NCBI RefSeq assembly: GCF_003094615.1
Contig: NZ_QDKO01000025.1
Coordinates: 1-64,000 of the forward strand
Direction of reading: 5' to 3'
Length of the DNA stretch: 64,000 bases
Origin: Caulobacter radicis
Lineage (GTDB): Bacteria > Pseudomonadota > Alphaproteobacteria > Caulobacterales > Caulobacteraceae
The notes beneath the pieces were generated by a model. That model was given only the letters and a program-made list of their open reading frames with translations, was not told the origin of the DNA and ran no database searches. Both the position numbers and the translations under genes were made by a program. Every line of letters starts with the position of its first letter. Within the stretch, counting starts at the first letter, position 1. Below are positions 1 through 7,333 of this stretch, piece by piece.

Positions 1-2
1 GG

Positions 3-302
3 CCCCGGCTCCGGCGCAAGGCCCCCTCCCCTCCCCCGCCGCCGCCCTCCGGCGGGGCCCCAGCGGCCGCGGCGCTGGCTCGGCCGCGGGCCGCGCCCGT
101 CGATGCGGTCGGGCTGGCGGCTGATCTGGCCGCCCTGCCCCGCCGGGCCTGCCGCTGGCCGATCGGCGATCCTGGGGACGGCGCCTTCAGCTGGTGCGGC
201 CGGCCCGTCGCGCCGACCCCGACGGGACGGGCGTGCTACTGCGAGGGCCACCGCGCCCGCGCCTATCGGGCCCGGCCGATCCGGGGAGCCGCGGGGCTTT
301 AG
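3..302 (+). CDS. GcrA-like protein, C-terminal part (5' end outside window)
   Basis: The frame starting at base 3 is open from the window edge to a TAG at 300-302. After a Pro/Ala-rich linker it encodes CRWPIGDP, then SWCGRP, then CYCEGHRARAY. This is the C-terminal pattern of the GcrA family (CRWPIGDP...FCG...YC..H..AY), known in Caulobacter as a sigma-70-associated cell-cycle regulator that acts on methylated promoters. The N-terminal DNA-binding part lies upstream of the window, so it cannot be judged whether the protein is complete. The Cys/His-rich tail is intact. A backbone location next to ssb and repA suggests a plasmid-borne GcrA homologue. The following 213 bases up to the next gene show no supported feature. 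Confidence 0.75.
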   Translation, partial: PRLRRKAPSPPPPPPSGGAPAAAALARPRAAPVDAVGLAADLAALPRRACRWPIGDPGDGAFSWCGRPVAPTPTGRACYCEGHRARAYRARPIRGAAGL

Positions 303-515
303 GGACGGCGCGACGCGGGGTCTGATCGGTTGGCCGGGAAGGCGGCCTGGAGCCTGGCCGGAACGGGCCCTTGGCCCTGGCGACCTCGCCACCGTCCGGA
401 GGCCGCCGCAAGGGACGCTGCGCTCAAAGCCCCTGCGGCGGCCGCCGGGCCGGCGGCGCGGAGGGCGGTCGCGAGCCGAAGGGCTCGTTCCGACCTCAAG
501 CCCAGGAGCTTTCCC

Positions 516-1445
516 ATGACCGTTCAGCCCCCTCCCCTCACCGGCCGCCTGACGCCCCTGGAGGCCCAGGCGCTCGACCTGGACGATCCGCGCCCGCATC
601 CGCCCGAGGAGGCCCTCGTCCAGCTGGGCCAGGCGCTGATGACCGAGCTGCTCGACCTCGTCGGCGAGACCGCCTTGGAGGACTTCCAGGGCGTGCTCTG
701 CGAGGCCCTGATCGGCGCCTTCCATTCGGCCTCCCAGCGCATCGACCGGGAGGCCGATCGCGGCCGTGACGAGATCAACCGCCTGCTGCGCGACTTCGAC
801 GCCTCGGAGGTCGCCGACACCGACCTGCAGGCGGCGACGGCGCGGACCCGCGCGGCCGACGTGGCGGCCCTGGCCGCCGACCTGGTGCGCGACGCCGCCG
901 CCGAGACCTACCGGGCGGCCACCGGCGAGGTGTGGACGCCCTGGCGCGGCAGCGTGCGCGGCTCGCGCGTCACCGCCGCCCAGGTCGAGGCGCGCGAGGC
1001 GGTGCGGGCGATGAAGGCCCGTCGCCAGCAGGCGGTCGATCCAGGCTGCGCCGTGGTCGCCTTCCGGGCCGCGCCGGGCGCCGGCACCCCGCTCGACGGC
1101 GGGCGCATCTTCGACGCCCTCAACTGGGCCCTGGAGACCTGGCCCGACATGGCCCTGGCCACCTGCGGGGCGCGGGGCGGCGAGACGCTGGCCATCAGCT
1201 GGGCCAGGCAGAAGCGCGTCAAGCTCGTCCTGGCCAGGCCCGACTTCGACCGCGCGGGCCGCGCGGCCCTGTTCAAGGCCAATGACGCGCTGCTGGACCT
1301 GGAGCCGGTCTGCGTCCTGACCCTGGCGGCGAGCCTCCAGCCGCACCCCAACGCGGCCGAGCGGCCGTTCGGTCCGGCCCTCAACCTGGCCCAGAAGGCG
1401 GCCGAGCGCGGCGTCCGCTGCGTGCCGATCCGGCCGGCGAGGTAG
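516..1445 (+). CDS. DUF2493 (SLOG-fold) protein
   Basis: Protein of 309 aa. The start at 516 (MTVQPPP) is chosen because AGGAG at 504-508 sits 7 bases upstream; the open frame extends further but is low-complexity. Residues about 20-185 are helical and acidic. The C-terminal third carries the DUF2493 pattern: FDALNWALETWPDMALATCG, then a KLVLARPDFDRAGRAALFKAND stretch and a final ERGVRCVPI strand. DUF2493 belongs to the YspA-like SLOG Rossmann group, thought to bind nucleotide-derived ligands. Such genes are common on alphaproteobacterial plasmids near ssb and rep. No biochemical role can be assigned. Confidence 0.75.
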   Translation: MTVQPPPLTGRLTPLEAQALDLDDPRPHPPEEALVQLGQALMTELLDLVGETALEDFQGVLCEALIGAFHSASQRIDREADRGRDEINRLLRDFDASEVADTDLQAATARTRAADVAALAADLVRDAAAETYRAATGEVWTPWRGSVRGSRVTAAQVEAREAVRAMKARRQQAVDPGCAVVAFRAAPGAGTPLDGGRIFDALNWALETWPDMALATCGARGGETLAISWARQKRVKLVLARPDFDRAGRAALFKANDALLDLEPVCVLTLAASLQPHPNAAERPFGPALNLAQKAAERGVRCVPIRPAR

Positions 1446-2150
1446 CCCGCCTTTCGGCGCGGCGGTCCTCGCCGCGCCGCCTGGCCTCGCGGTGGGAGGG
1501 AATGAACCCGGAACGGCCGTCCAGATATTGGGCCTGCGCCCTTGCCGGCCACGACGGCTTGGGGTTGGCGATTCGTTCGTGCGGCCGTCGTTTCGGACCG
1601 GCGACGACCCTGGCGGCGGGCCGCCGTCCAGGTCGGCGGCGTCGAGAGGGATCGCCTCGACAGAGATCTGGGCCCTGGCCGCCCTGCCCTGCTGGCCGCT
1701 TGGCGCGCCGCGGGCCGACGGCGAGCTGGCGGCGGCGGCGGCGGATCCTGGGCGCGCCTGCTTGCGGCCTCTGGCGCGTCTGGCGGCGACCCTCATGGCG
1801 TCCTCCCCTGCCGTTCGGGCGTTGGGGCTCGCCGCCCGCGGCGGTGAAGCCGCTCGCGCCCTGGGTCAGCGGCTCTTTCGCGCTCTGGCGGATGCAGGCC
1901 CGCGGGTAGCGACCTCGCCGCGATCGATCACGTCGTCCCTAGGGCGGGGCGGGCCGGGTCCAAGCCGACCTGGCCAGGCCAGGCGCTCTGGCCGGAGCCT
2001 CCGGCCTTCCTGCGCTGCGCTTTCGTGCAGGCCGGCGTCCAGCCGCCGCGGGCTTGGGCCCGTCCCTCCTTCCCCGCCCAGCCAGGGCCCGTGATCGCGG
2101 CGAGGCCGCGGACCGCCGGGGCCCTTCCCGGCGGGAGACGGAGAAAGACC
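1446..2150. other. 705-bp gap before ssb
   Basis: No convincing gene is seen. The long frames here are rich in Arg/Pro/Gly and look like GC-driven read-through. Just after the DUF2493 stop, GGCGCGGCG (1456-1464) and CGCCGCGCC (1470-1478) form a 9-bp hairpin with a 5-base loop but no T-run, possibly a weak terminator. The promoter of ssb presumably lies in the last part. Confidence 0.4.
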
Positions 2151-2528
2151 ATGCTGAACAAGGCGCAACTGATCGGCTTCACCGGCGCGGACAGCGAGAT
2201 CCGCACCACCCAGAAGGGCAAGGCCTACGCGGTGCTGCGGGTCGCCACCAGCCGCTACAGCAAGAAGGAAGGCGAGCGGCAGGACTTCACCACCTGGCAC
2301 CAGGTCGAGGTCTGGAGCCCCGGCACGGTGAAGTGGCTGGAGGGCCGGGTGCTGGCCAAGGGCTCCAAGGTCTATGTCGAGGGCGAGATCCGCAACGAGC
2401 GCTACACCGACAAGGACGGCAAGGAACACTACTTCACCAAGATCGTCGTCGCCGGTCCCGGCCACGAGCTCAAATCGCTCGACCGTCCCGAGGCCAATCC
2501 CGAGCCCGAGCCTGGCGAAGCCGGCTAA
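2151..2528 (+). CDS. ssb: Single-stranded DNA-binding protein
   Basis: 125-aa OB-fold protein binding single-stranded DNA during replication and transfer. The start at 2151 (MLNKAQLIGF) matches the usual SSB N-terminus and has a GGAG-type site just upstream (GGCGGGAGACGGAGAAAG region). The core shows GFTGADSEIRTTQKGKAYA, the FTTWHQVEVW strand and a VYVEGEIRNERYTDKDGKE hairpin, all typical of SSB/PriB-type OB folds. It is shorter than chromosomal SSB (about 160-180 aa). It ends in an acidic Pro/Glu tail without the usual DDDIPF-like tip, so it may bind DNA without recruiting the usual SSB partners. It lies directly upstream of the replication region. Confidence 0.93.
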   Translation: MLNKAQLIGFTGADSEIRTTQKGKAYAVLRVATSRYSKKEGERQDFTTWHQVEVWSPGTVKWLEGRVLAKGSKVYVEGEIRNERYTDKDGKEHYFTKIVVAGPGHELKSLDRPEANPEPEPGEAG

Positions 2529-2536
2529 GGCCCGCA

Positions 2537-2564
2537 GGCCCGCCCCGATCCGGGGCGGGCCGTT
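2537..2564 (+). terminator. Hairpin terminator after ssb
   Basis: GGCCCGCCCCG (2537-2547) and CGGGGCGGGCC (2551-2561) form a perfect 11-bp stem with a 3-base loop, 9 bases after the ssb stop, followed by GTT. The T-run is short, so termination strength is uncertain. Confidence 0.6.
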
Positions 2565-2566
2565 CC

Positions 2567-2824
2567 GGTCACTGATCCACCGACAGGGCGGAGCCGCGCC
2601 AGATGGCGGCTTTGCGCCTTCGGTCCCGGGTGGCGCGCTGCGGACGGCGCGGGCGGTCCTGCGGGCCTGGACGGTCGTTTGAGAGCCAAACGGTCGGAGT
2701 TGCCACGTGGCAACTTCCAGGGCCGGCGTGTGGCCGCGGTCGCCGGGGCTGGGGGCGTGGCGATGGGCCAGGCCCGCGTCGGTCACTGATCCACCGTTAT
2801 GGCCGGGAGTTGCCACGTGGCAAC
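2567..2824. repeat. Left partition/origin repeat cluster
   Basis: Two perfect 16-bp palindromes GTTGCCACGTGGCAAC lie at 2699-2714 and 2809-2824. Two copies of GGTCACTGATCCACCG lie at 2567-2582 and 2781-2796; this is the reverse complement of the iteron core found after repA. The palindrome has the CACGTG centre of chromosomal parS (TGTTTCACGTGAAACA) and the GTT...AAC frame of repABC-type parS, so it is a good candidate for the site bound by the ParB encoded at 5437. The 2781 iteron copy and the 2809 palindrome are 12 bp apart, like the paired copies at 6584-6750. Confidence 0.65.
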
Positions 2825-2924
2825 TTTCCGGCTGCTGGCGCCGGGTCGCCGTTCAGCGATGAAGGGCGCGCGGCTGACAGGACGGCTGGGCGGGCTTTTG
2901 CGTCGGCCGGGCCGGGGGCGCACA

Positions 2925-3899
2925 ATGGACCCCGACATGTCCAAGCGCGCGATTCGTAATCAAGAGTTCGATCTCTTCATCCCCCAGGTCGCGGACCTGG
3001 CCTGGAAGGACCAGCGCGAGCTGATGGAGCGGCCGTTCTTCTCGCTGGGCAAGCGCAAGCGCCTCAAGCCCATCGAGTACGTCTCGCCCGACGGCGACGT
3101 CCATGTCCGGGTCAGCGCCAACCCCCAGTTCGGCATCGCCACCATCTGGGACGCCGACATCCTGATCTGGGCGACCTCGCACCTGAACAAGCTGCGCGAC
3201 CGGGGCGACAACGACATTCCGCGCACCATCCACACCACCTCCTACGACCTGCTCAAGGCCATCCACCGCGACACCGGTGGGGCCGGCTATCGCGAGCTGC
3301 AGGCGGCTCTGGAGCGCCTGCAGTCGACGACGATCGAGACGTCCCTGCGCGCGCCCAAGCGCAACAAGCGCGCGCAGTTCGGCTGGCTGGACGAGTGGAC
3401 GCTGGAGTCGGATCCGGTCACCGGCGCGCCGCGCGGCCTGACCCTGACCCTGTCCAACTGGGTCTATGAGGGCCTGATGCGCGACCGGGCCCTGCTGACC
3501 CTGCATCCGGACTACTTCCTGCTGACCGGCGGGCTGGAGCGGGCCATCTACCGCATCGCCCGCAAGCACGCCGGCGACCAGGAGGGCGGATGGACCTGCC
3601 GGGTCAGCGTCCTCTACGACAAGTCGGGCAGCGAGGGACCGCTCAAGCAGTTCACCTACCTGCTCAAGAAGATCATCACCGCCGACAGCCTGCCCGACTA
3701 CGCCTTGACCCAGGTCACCACCCGAGACGGGGCTGCGGCCGTCCATTTCGTGCGGCGCGACGCGGCCGAGCGCGCCCGAATCAAGGCCGAGCTCGACGCC
3801 CTGGCCGCCGCCGATTCGCGCCGGGTCCGCGAGGATGCGCGCGCGGCGAGCCTGGACGAGATGCTCGACCGGCGTCGCCAGCCCTCGGGGGATCAGTGA
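2925..3899 (+). CDS. repA: Plasmid replication initiator RepA (RPA family)
   Basis: 324-aa initiator that would bind the iterons at its own 3' end and open the plasmid origin. The start ATG at 2925 (MDPDMSKRAIRN) is preferred; an upstream extension would run through the repeat cluster, and ATG 2937 is an alternative. The family signature is strong: PFFSLGKRKRLKPIEY, HVRVSANPQFGIATIWDADI, then an HTTSYDLLKAI helix and NWVYEGLMRDRALLTLHPDY. These are typical of the RPA (replication initiator protein A) family of alphaproteobacterial plasmids. The last codons and the stop lie inside iteron 1, so coding and origin sequence overlap. Confidence 0.92.
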   Translation: MDPDMSKRAIRNQEFDLFIPQVADLAWKDQRELMERPFFSLGKRKRLKPIEYVSPDGDVHVRVSANPQFGIATIWDADILIWATSHLNKLRDRGDNDIPRTIHTTSYDLLKAIHRDTGGAGYRELQAALERLQSTTIETSLRAPKRNKRAQFGWLDEWTLESDPVTGAPRGLTLTLSNWVYEGLMRDRALLTLHPDYFLLTGGLERAIYRIARKHAGDQEGGWTCRVSVLYDKSGSEGPLKQFTYLLKKIITADSLPDYALTQVTTRDGAAAVHFVRRDAAERARIKAELDALAAADSRRVREDARAASLDEMLDRRRQPSGDQ

Positions 3900-3970
3900 C
3901 CTTTTCCTCGGGGGATCGGTGACCGGTCCATCGGGGGATCAGTGACCTTAGTGTCGGGGGATCGGTGACC
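3885..3970 (+). repeat. Four iterons, 23-bp period (probable oriV)
   Basis: A 17-bp sequence TCGGGGGATC(A/G)GTGACC occurs at 3885-3901, 3908-3924, 3931-3947 and 3954-3970. Start-to-start spacing is exactly 23, 23 and 23 bp, about two helical turns. The A/G position alternates A, G, A, G. Iteron 1 contains the repA stop codon. AT-richer DNA follows at about 4025-4200, a candidate unwinding region, with CTTCTAAC repeated near 4028 and 4057. This is the classical layout of an iteron-controlled plasmid origin. Confidence 0.85.
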
Positions 3971-4163
3971 GGCCTCTTTGGCAAACCCTTGCCAGGCAGG
4001 GCTTTGGAGGCGGTCGCCGGCCGCTTAACCCTTCTAACTTTCGTCGATAACGATTTCTTCTAACGGGGGCAGGGGAGTCGTTGCGAGCGCGACGCGCCTC
4101 GAGCCTTTGAGGGCTCGACGCGACGCTTGACGGTTAAGGTTTTGTTTACGCTCCCCAACGACA

Positions 4164-4204
4164 ACTTTGCAAATATCGTCTAGTCTCATCGAAATTTGCA
4201 AAGT
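4164..4204. promoter_or_regulatory. Inverted operator upstream of parA
   Basis: ACTTTGCAAAT (4164-4174) and ATTTGCAAAGT (4194-4204) are perfect 11-bp inverted copies. Each half contains the 8-bp palindrome TTTGCAAA, and the centres are 30 bp apart. The right copy touches the parA ribosome-binding region. Long ParA proteins with an N-terminal winged helix usually repress their own operon, so this is a plausible autoregulatory operator. Confidence 0.6.
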
Positions 4205-4213
4205 GGAGGGGTG

Positions 4214-5419
4214 ATGAACACGACCGCCTTGGCGACCGAAGCCGCCACCGGACCCGTGCTGTTCGATGCGCTGACCAATCTGACCAACCGCGCCGACCAT
4301 GTGATCACCCGCTTGCGCGAGACGGTGTTCGCCCCGGGCGTCGAGAAGGTCGTCGACACCCGCTTCCCGATCAGCAAGGCCGCCGAGATGGTCGGTAGGA
4401 CCCCGGAGGCCATACGGCAGGCCGAGGCCGAAGGGCGTCTTCCGCCGCCGCGTATGACCGAGAGCGGTCGGCGCGAGGGCTATAGCCTGGCCGAGGTCAA
4501 CGCCATGCGCGACCTCTTCGGCACGCGCCCGCGCCGGGCCGAGGGCGACCCGCCGATCGTACTGGCGGTGCAGAACTTCAAAGGCGGCGTGGGCAAGTCG
4601 ACCCTGACCTGCCACATCGCTCAATATCTGGCGCTAAAGGGTTATCGCGTCGCGATTATCGACTGCGACAGCCAGGCCTCCTCGACGACGGTGTTCGGGT
4701 TCAATCCCGACATCGACATCGATGACGACCACACCCTGTTGCCCTTCTTCTGGCATGGCGGCGAGGCCACCCTGGACTACGCCATCCGCCCGACGGGCTG
4801 GGCTGGCATCGACCTGATCCCGGCCAATCTCGGGCTCTACCAGGCCGAATACGAAGCCGCCGCGCGGATGAAGGGCAGGCCCGATCTGCTCGACCGCCTG
4901 CGCAATGGTATAGCTGGTATTGCCGACCGGTATGACGTCGTTCTGCTCGACCCGCCGCCGGCGCTAGGCATGATTTCGCTGGCGGTGCTGCGGGCGGCCA
5001 ACGCCCTTTTGATCCCCACGCCGCCGTCCACCGTCGACTTCGCCTCGACGGCCCACTTCCTGCGGATGATCGTCGACACGGTCGGCCTGCTCGATCAGTA
5101 CGGCCTGGCCAAGAACGGCTACGAGTTCCTGCGCGTGGTCGCCACCAAGGTCGACGAGGCCAAGAGCGCCCATATCCAGATCCGCGAGATGATGGCGGCG
5201 GTGTTCGGCTCGGACATGCTGAGCAACTCGCTGCTGGACTCGGCCGAGATCGACAACGCCAACGTCCAGCTGCGCACCGTCTACGAGGTCGCCGGCGGCG
5301 GCCGGGTGCACGAGCGCTGCCGCAACAACCTCGATCGGCTCAACAGCGAGATCGAGATCCTGATCCGCAAGGCCTGGCCGAGCCATCGCGCCGAGCTGCG
5401 CCGCCTGGGCGTCGGTTAG
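4214..5419 (+). CDS. parA: ParA-type partition ATPase with N-terminal HTH
   Basis: 401-aa partition motor that forms ATP-dependent patterns on the nucleoid to segregate plasmid copies. ATG 4214 is used because GGAGGGG lies directly upstream; a TTG at 4196 is a weaker option inside the operator. Residues about 48-105 form a MerR/winged-helix-like DNA-binding domain (FPISKAAEMVGRTPEAIRQ ... GYSLAEVNAMRDLFG). The deviant Walker A NFKGGVGKST follows at about residue 120, then IIDCDSQAS (Walker A') and VVLLDPPPALG (Walker B). The N-terminal HTH marks it as a type Ia, P1-ParA-like protein. parB follows after 17 bp. Confidence 0.93.
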   Translation: MNTTALATEAATGPVLFDALTNLTNRADHVITRLRETVFAPGVEKVVDTRFPISKAAEMVGRTPEAIRQAEAEGRLPPPRMTESGRREGYSLAEVNAMRDLFGTRPRRAEGDPPIVLAVQNFKGGVGKSTLTCHIAQYLALKGYRVAIIDCDSQASSTTVFGFNPDIDIDDDHTLLPFFWHGGEATLDYAIRPTGWAGIDLIPANLGLYQAEYEAAARMKGRPDLLDRLRNGIAGIADRYDVVLLDPPPALGMISLAVLRAANALLIPTPPSTVDFASTAHFLRMIVDTVGLLDQYGLAKNGYEFLRVVATKVDEAKSAHIQIREMMAAVFGSDMLSNSLLDSAEIDNANVQLRTVYEVAGGGRVHERCRNNLDRLNSEIEILIRKAWPSHRAELRRLGVG

Positions 5420-5436
5420 GGGAGGGGAGTAAGGCC

Positions 5437-6510
5437 ATGGCCTCCACGACGAGCAAGAACCGCAACATCCTGGGCAGCCTGATCGGCGAGGCCCCGCCCG
5501 CGGCGGTCACCAATCCCCCGAAGGTGGACGCCTTGGCGGAGGCGGCTGCGCCCGCCCCCGTCGTTCCCGCCGCCCCGATACCGCCGCGGGTCAATGACCG
5601 GATCATGGGCCTGTCGCGCCTGGCTTCGGGCGACCTGCAGGAAAAGACCCTGCGCCTGGTCGACCCGGCCCGCTGCCGGATGTGGGCGCGCCATAACCGC
5701 AAATACGATCTGTTGACGCCCGAGACCTGCTCGGAGCTGCTGGAAGGCCTGCGCGCCCAGGGCAAGCAGGAGTTTCCGGCCATTGTCCGCCGGGTCGCCG
5801 ACGATCCGAACTTCGACTATGAGGTCATCGCCGGGGCCCGCCGCCACTGGGCGGTGAGCTATCTGCGGGAGGTCGAGCACCGCGAGATCAAGTATCTCGT
5901 CGAGGAGCGCGATCTTTCCGACGAGCAGGCCTTCCGCCTGGCCGACATCGAAAATCGCGCCCGCAAGGACCTCTCCGACTACGAGCGGGCGGTCGACTAT
6001 CTGCACGCCATCGACCTCTACTATGGCGGGGTGGCCGCGCGCATGGCCGAGCGGCTCGACGTCACCAAGGCCTGGCTCTCGAAGTTCCTGGACCTTGGCC
6101 GCCTGCCGGCCGAAGTCGTCGCCGCCTTTGGCGACCATCTGCAGGTCCTGGAAAAGCATGCTCGTGATCTCAAGCCGGTCCTGGCCCAGAACCCCGAGCG
6201 CGGCCGGGTGATCGCGGCGGCCAAGACGCTTTCGTCCGAGCAGGCCGCACGGCGCGAGGCCGGCCAGCCCTATATCGAGCCGGCCAAGGTGGTCGCGGCC
6301 TTGCGCAATGCGGGCCTGGGCAAGACCGAGGCGCCCACGGCCGCGGGGGAGACGCGGGTCGTCAAGCACGGGGCGGTGACCTTGTTCACCGTCAAGCCGA
6401 AGGGACCGGGCAAGGCGGTGCTGGAGCTGGCGCTCGACGCGGGCGCGTCCAACGCCGACTTCATCGCCGCCCTGCAGGCCGAGCTGGTCCGGCTGCGCCC
6501 CAGCGCCTGA
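5437..6510 (+). CDS. parB: ParB/RepB-type centromere-binding protein
   Basis: 357-aa partner of ParA. A GGAGGGGAG site lies upstream of ATG 5437, 17 bp after parA. Residues about 75-185 are the ParB N-terminal domain, with the arginine-rich box GARRHWA (CTPase/spreading motif region) and ADIENRARKDLSDYE. A helix-turn-helix follows at about 195-235 (RMAERLDVTKAWLSKFLDLGRLP). The C-terminal part is the RepB/plasmid-partition type and probably dimerises. Its likely targets are the GTTGCCAC-NTGGCAAC-type palindromes on both sides of the locus. Confidence 0.92.
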   Translation: MASTTSKNRNILGSLIGEAPPAAVTNPPKVDALAEAAAPAPVVPAAPIPPRVNDRIMGLSRLASGDLQEKTLRLVDPARCRMWARHNRKYDLLTPETCSELLEGLRAQGKQEFPAIVRRVADDPNFDYEVIAGARRHWAVSYLREVEHREIKYLVEERDLSDEQAFRLADIENRARKDLSDYERAVDYLHAIDLYYGGVAARMAERLDVTKAWLSKFLDLGRLPAEVVAAFGDHLQVLEKHARDLKPVLAQNPERGRVIAAAKTLSSEQAARREAGQPYIEPAKVVAALRNAGLGKTEAPTAAGETRVVKHGAVTLFTVKPKGPGKAVLELALDAGASNADFIAALQAELVRLRPSA

Positions 6511-6535
6511 GGCGCGAGCGATTATTCGCTTCTGA

Positions 6536-6566
6536 AGCCCCGTCGGCCGAGCCGGCGGGGCTTTTT
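6536..6566 (+). terminator. Rho-independent terminator after parB
   Basis: AGCCCCGTCGGC and GCCGGCGGGGCT form a 12-bp stem with one G-T-type mismatch and a 3-base loop, followed by TTTTT. It lies 26 bases after the parB stop. Confidence 0.88.
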
Positions 6567-6583
6567 CGTCGCCGAGACCCCAA

Positions 6584-6750
6584 GTTGCCACATGGCAACT
6601 TTGTCGGGGGATCAGTGACCGGCGGCGGCGACGCCGAGCAGGTTCGTGCGCCTGAGGCGGCCGGGGCGCGCCGACAGGAATGACGCGCGCGCCAGGGGGC
6701 TTGGATGAAGCAGGTTGCCAGGTGGCAACTTCCACGGTGGATCAGTGACC
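6584..6750. repeat. Right partition/origin repeat cluster
   Basis: Two palindrome-plus-iteron modules. GTTGCCACATGGCAAC (6584-6599) is followed after 4 bp by TCGGGGGATCAGTGACC (6604-6620). GTTGCCAGGTGGCAAC (6714-6729) is followed after 5 bp by CGGTGGATCAGTGACC (6735-6750). The palindromes differ from the left-side copies only at the central bases. The iteron parts match the repA iterons and the inverted left-side copies. Palindrome next to iteron with the same relative orientation on both sides of repA-parAB suggests that ParB and RepA sites are deliberately coupled. Confidence 0.65.
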
Positions 6751-6829
6751 GGGCCGCCCGAGCATGCCACGGCCGCCCCTGATTTCTGGGGGATTGAAAC
6801 GGTCGGGCGGGGTAGGGGAGGCTGAGCGC

Positions 6830-7333
6830 ATGCGCATCTCCGGTGCTCTCGTCCTGGCCGCCCTGATCCCCGCGCCCCTGGCGCTGGGGTCGGCCTTGCT
6901 GGATGCGCCGCTGGTGCTGCTCAACACCTCGCCCAGCGAGCCTGTCGGGCTCTACCGGCGCGTCGCCGCCGATCCGGCCCCCGGCTTGCTGATCGCCTTT
7001 CGGCCGCCGCCAGCCGCCATGCCCTATCTGCGTCTCGCCCAGCCGGGTCGGGCGCGGGGCAGCATCCTGAAGGCGGTGGCGGCCGGGGAGGGGAGGCTGG
7101 CCTGCGCCGATGGCCGTCTCTCCATCGACGGGCGCGCGCTGGGGGCCATCGCCGATCGCGATCGGCGCGGACGCAGGCTGCCGCGCTGGCGCGGTTGCCG
7201 GCGCCTGGGCGCGGGCGAGTACGTCGTCTTTTCCGGACGGATCCCCAACAGTTTCGACAGCCGCTACTACGGTCCGGTTCTCGCTTCGGAAATTCTCGGC
7301 GTCTACGCCCCGATCTGGGCGCCGGGCGCATGA
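6830..7333 (+). CDS. traF: TraF-type S26 signal peptidase (conjugative pilin maturation)
   Basis: 167 aa. Start ATG 6830 has GGGGAG upstream. There is one N-terminal membrane segment (residues 5-25), then NTSPSEPVGLY with Ser36 as the likely nucleophile (S-x-P-x-G) and GSILKAVAAGEG with Lys81 as the general base, then a C-terminal PNSFDSRYYGPV strand. This is the TraF group of S26 peptidases, which in RP4-like systems process and cyclise the pilin TrbC. No trbC is present in this window. Its stop overlaps the next gene (ATGA). Confidence 0.85.
   Translation: MRISGALVLAALIPAPLALGSALLDAPLVLLNTSPSEPVGLYRRVAADPAPGLLIAFRPPPAAMPYLRLAQPGRARGSILKAVAAGEGRLACADGRLSIDGRALGAIADRDRRGRRLPRWRGCRRLGAGEYVVFSGRIPNSFDSRYYGPVLASEILGVYAPIWAPGA

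Noticed and set aside
1502..1909. Frame starting at ATG 1502 behind a GGGAGGG sequence
   Set aside because: Despite the ribosome-site-like purines the product is Arg/Pro/Trp-rich throughout and looks non-coding.
1866..2816. Long minus-strand frame opposite ssb (316 codons)
   Set aside because: Antisense shadow of ssb; Arg/Gly/Pro-rich, with no family features and spanning the repeat cluster.
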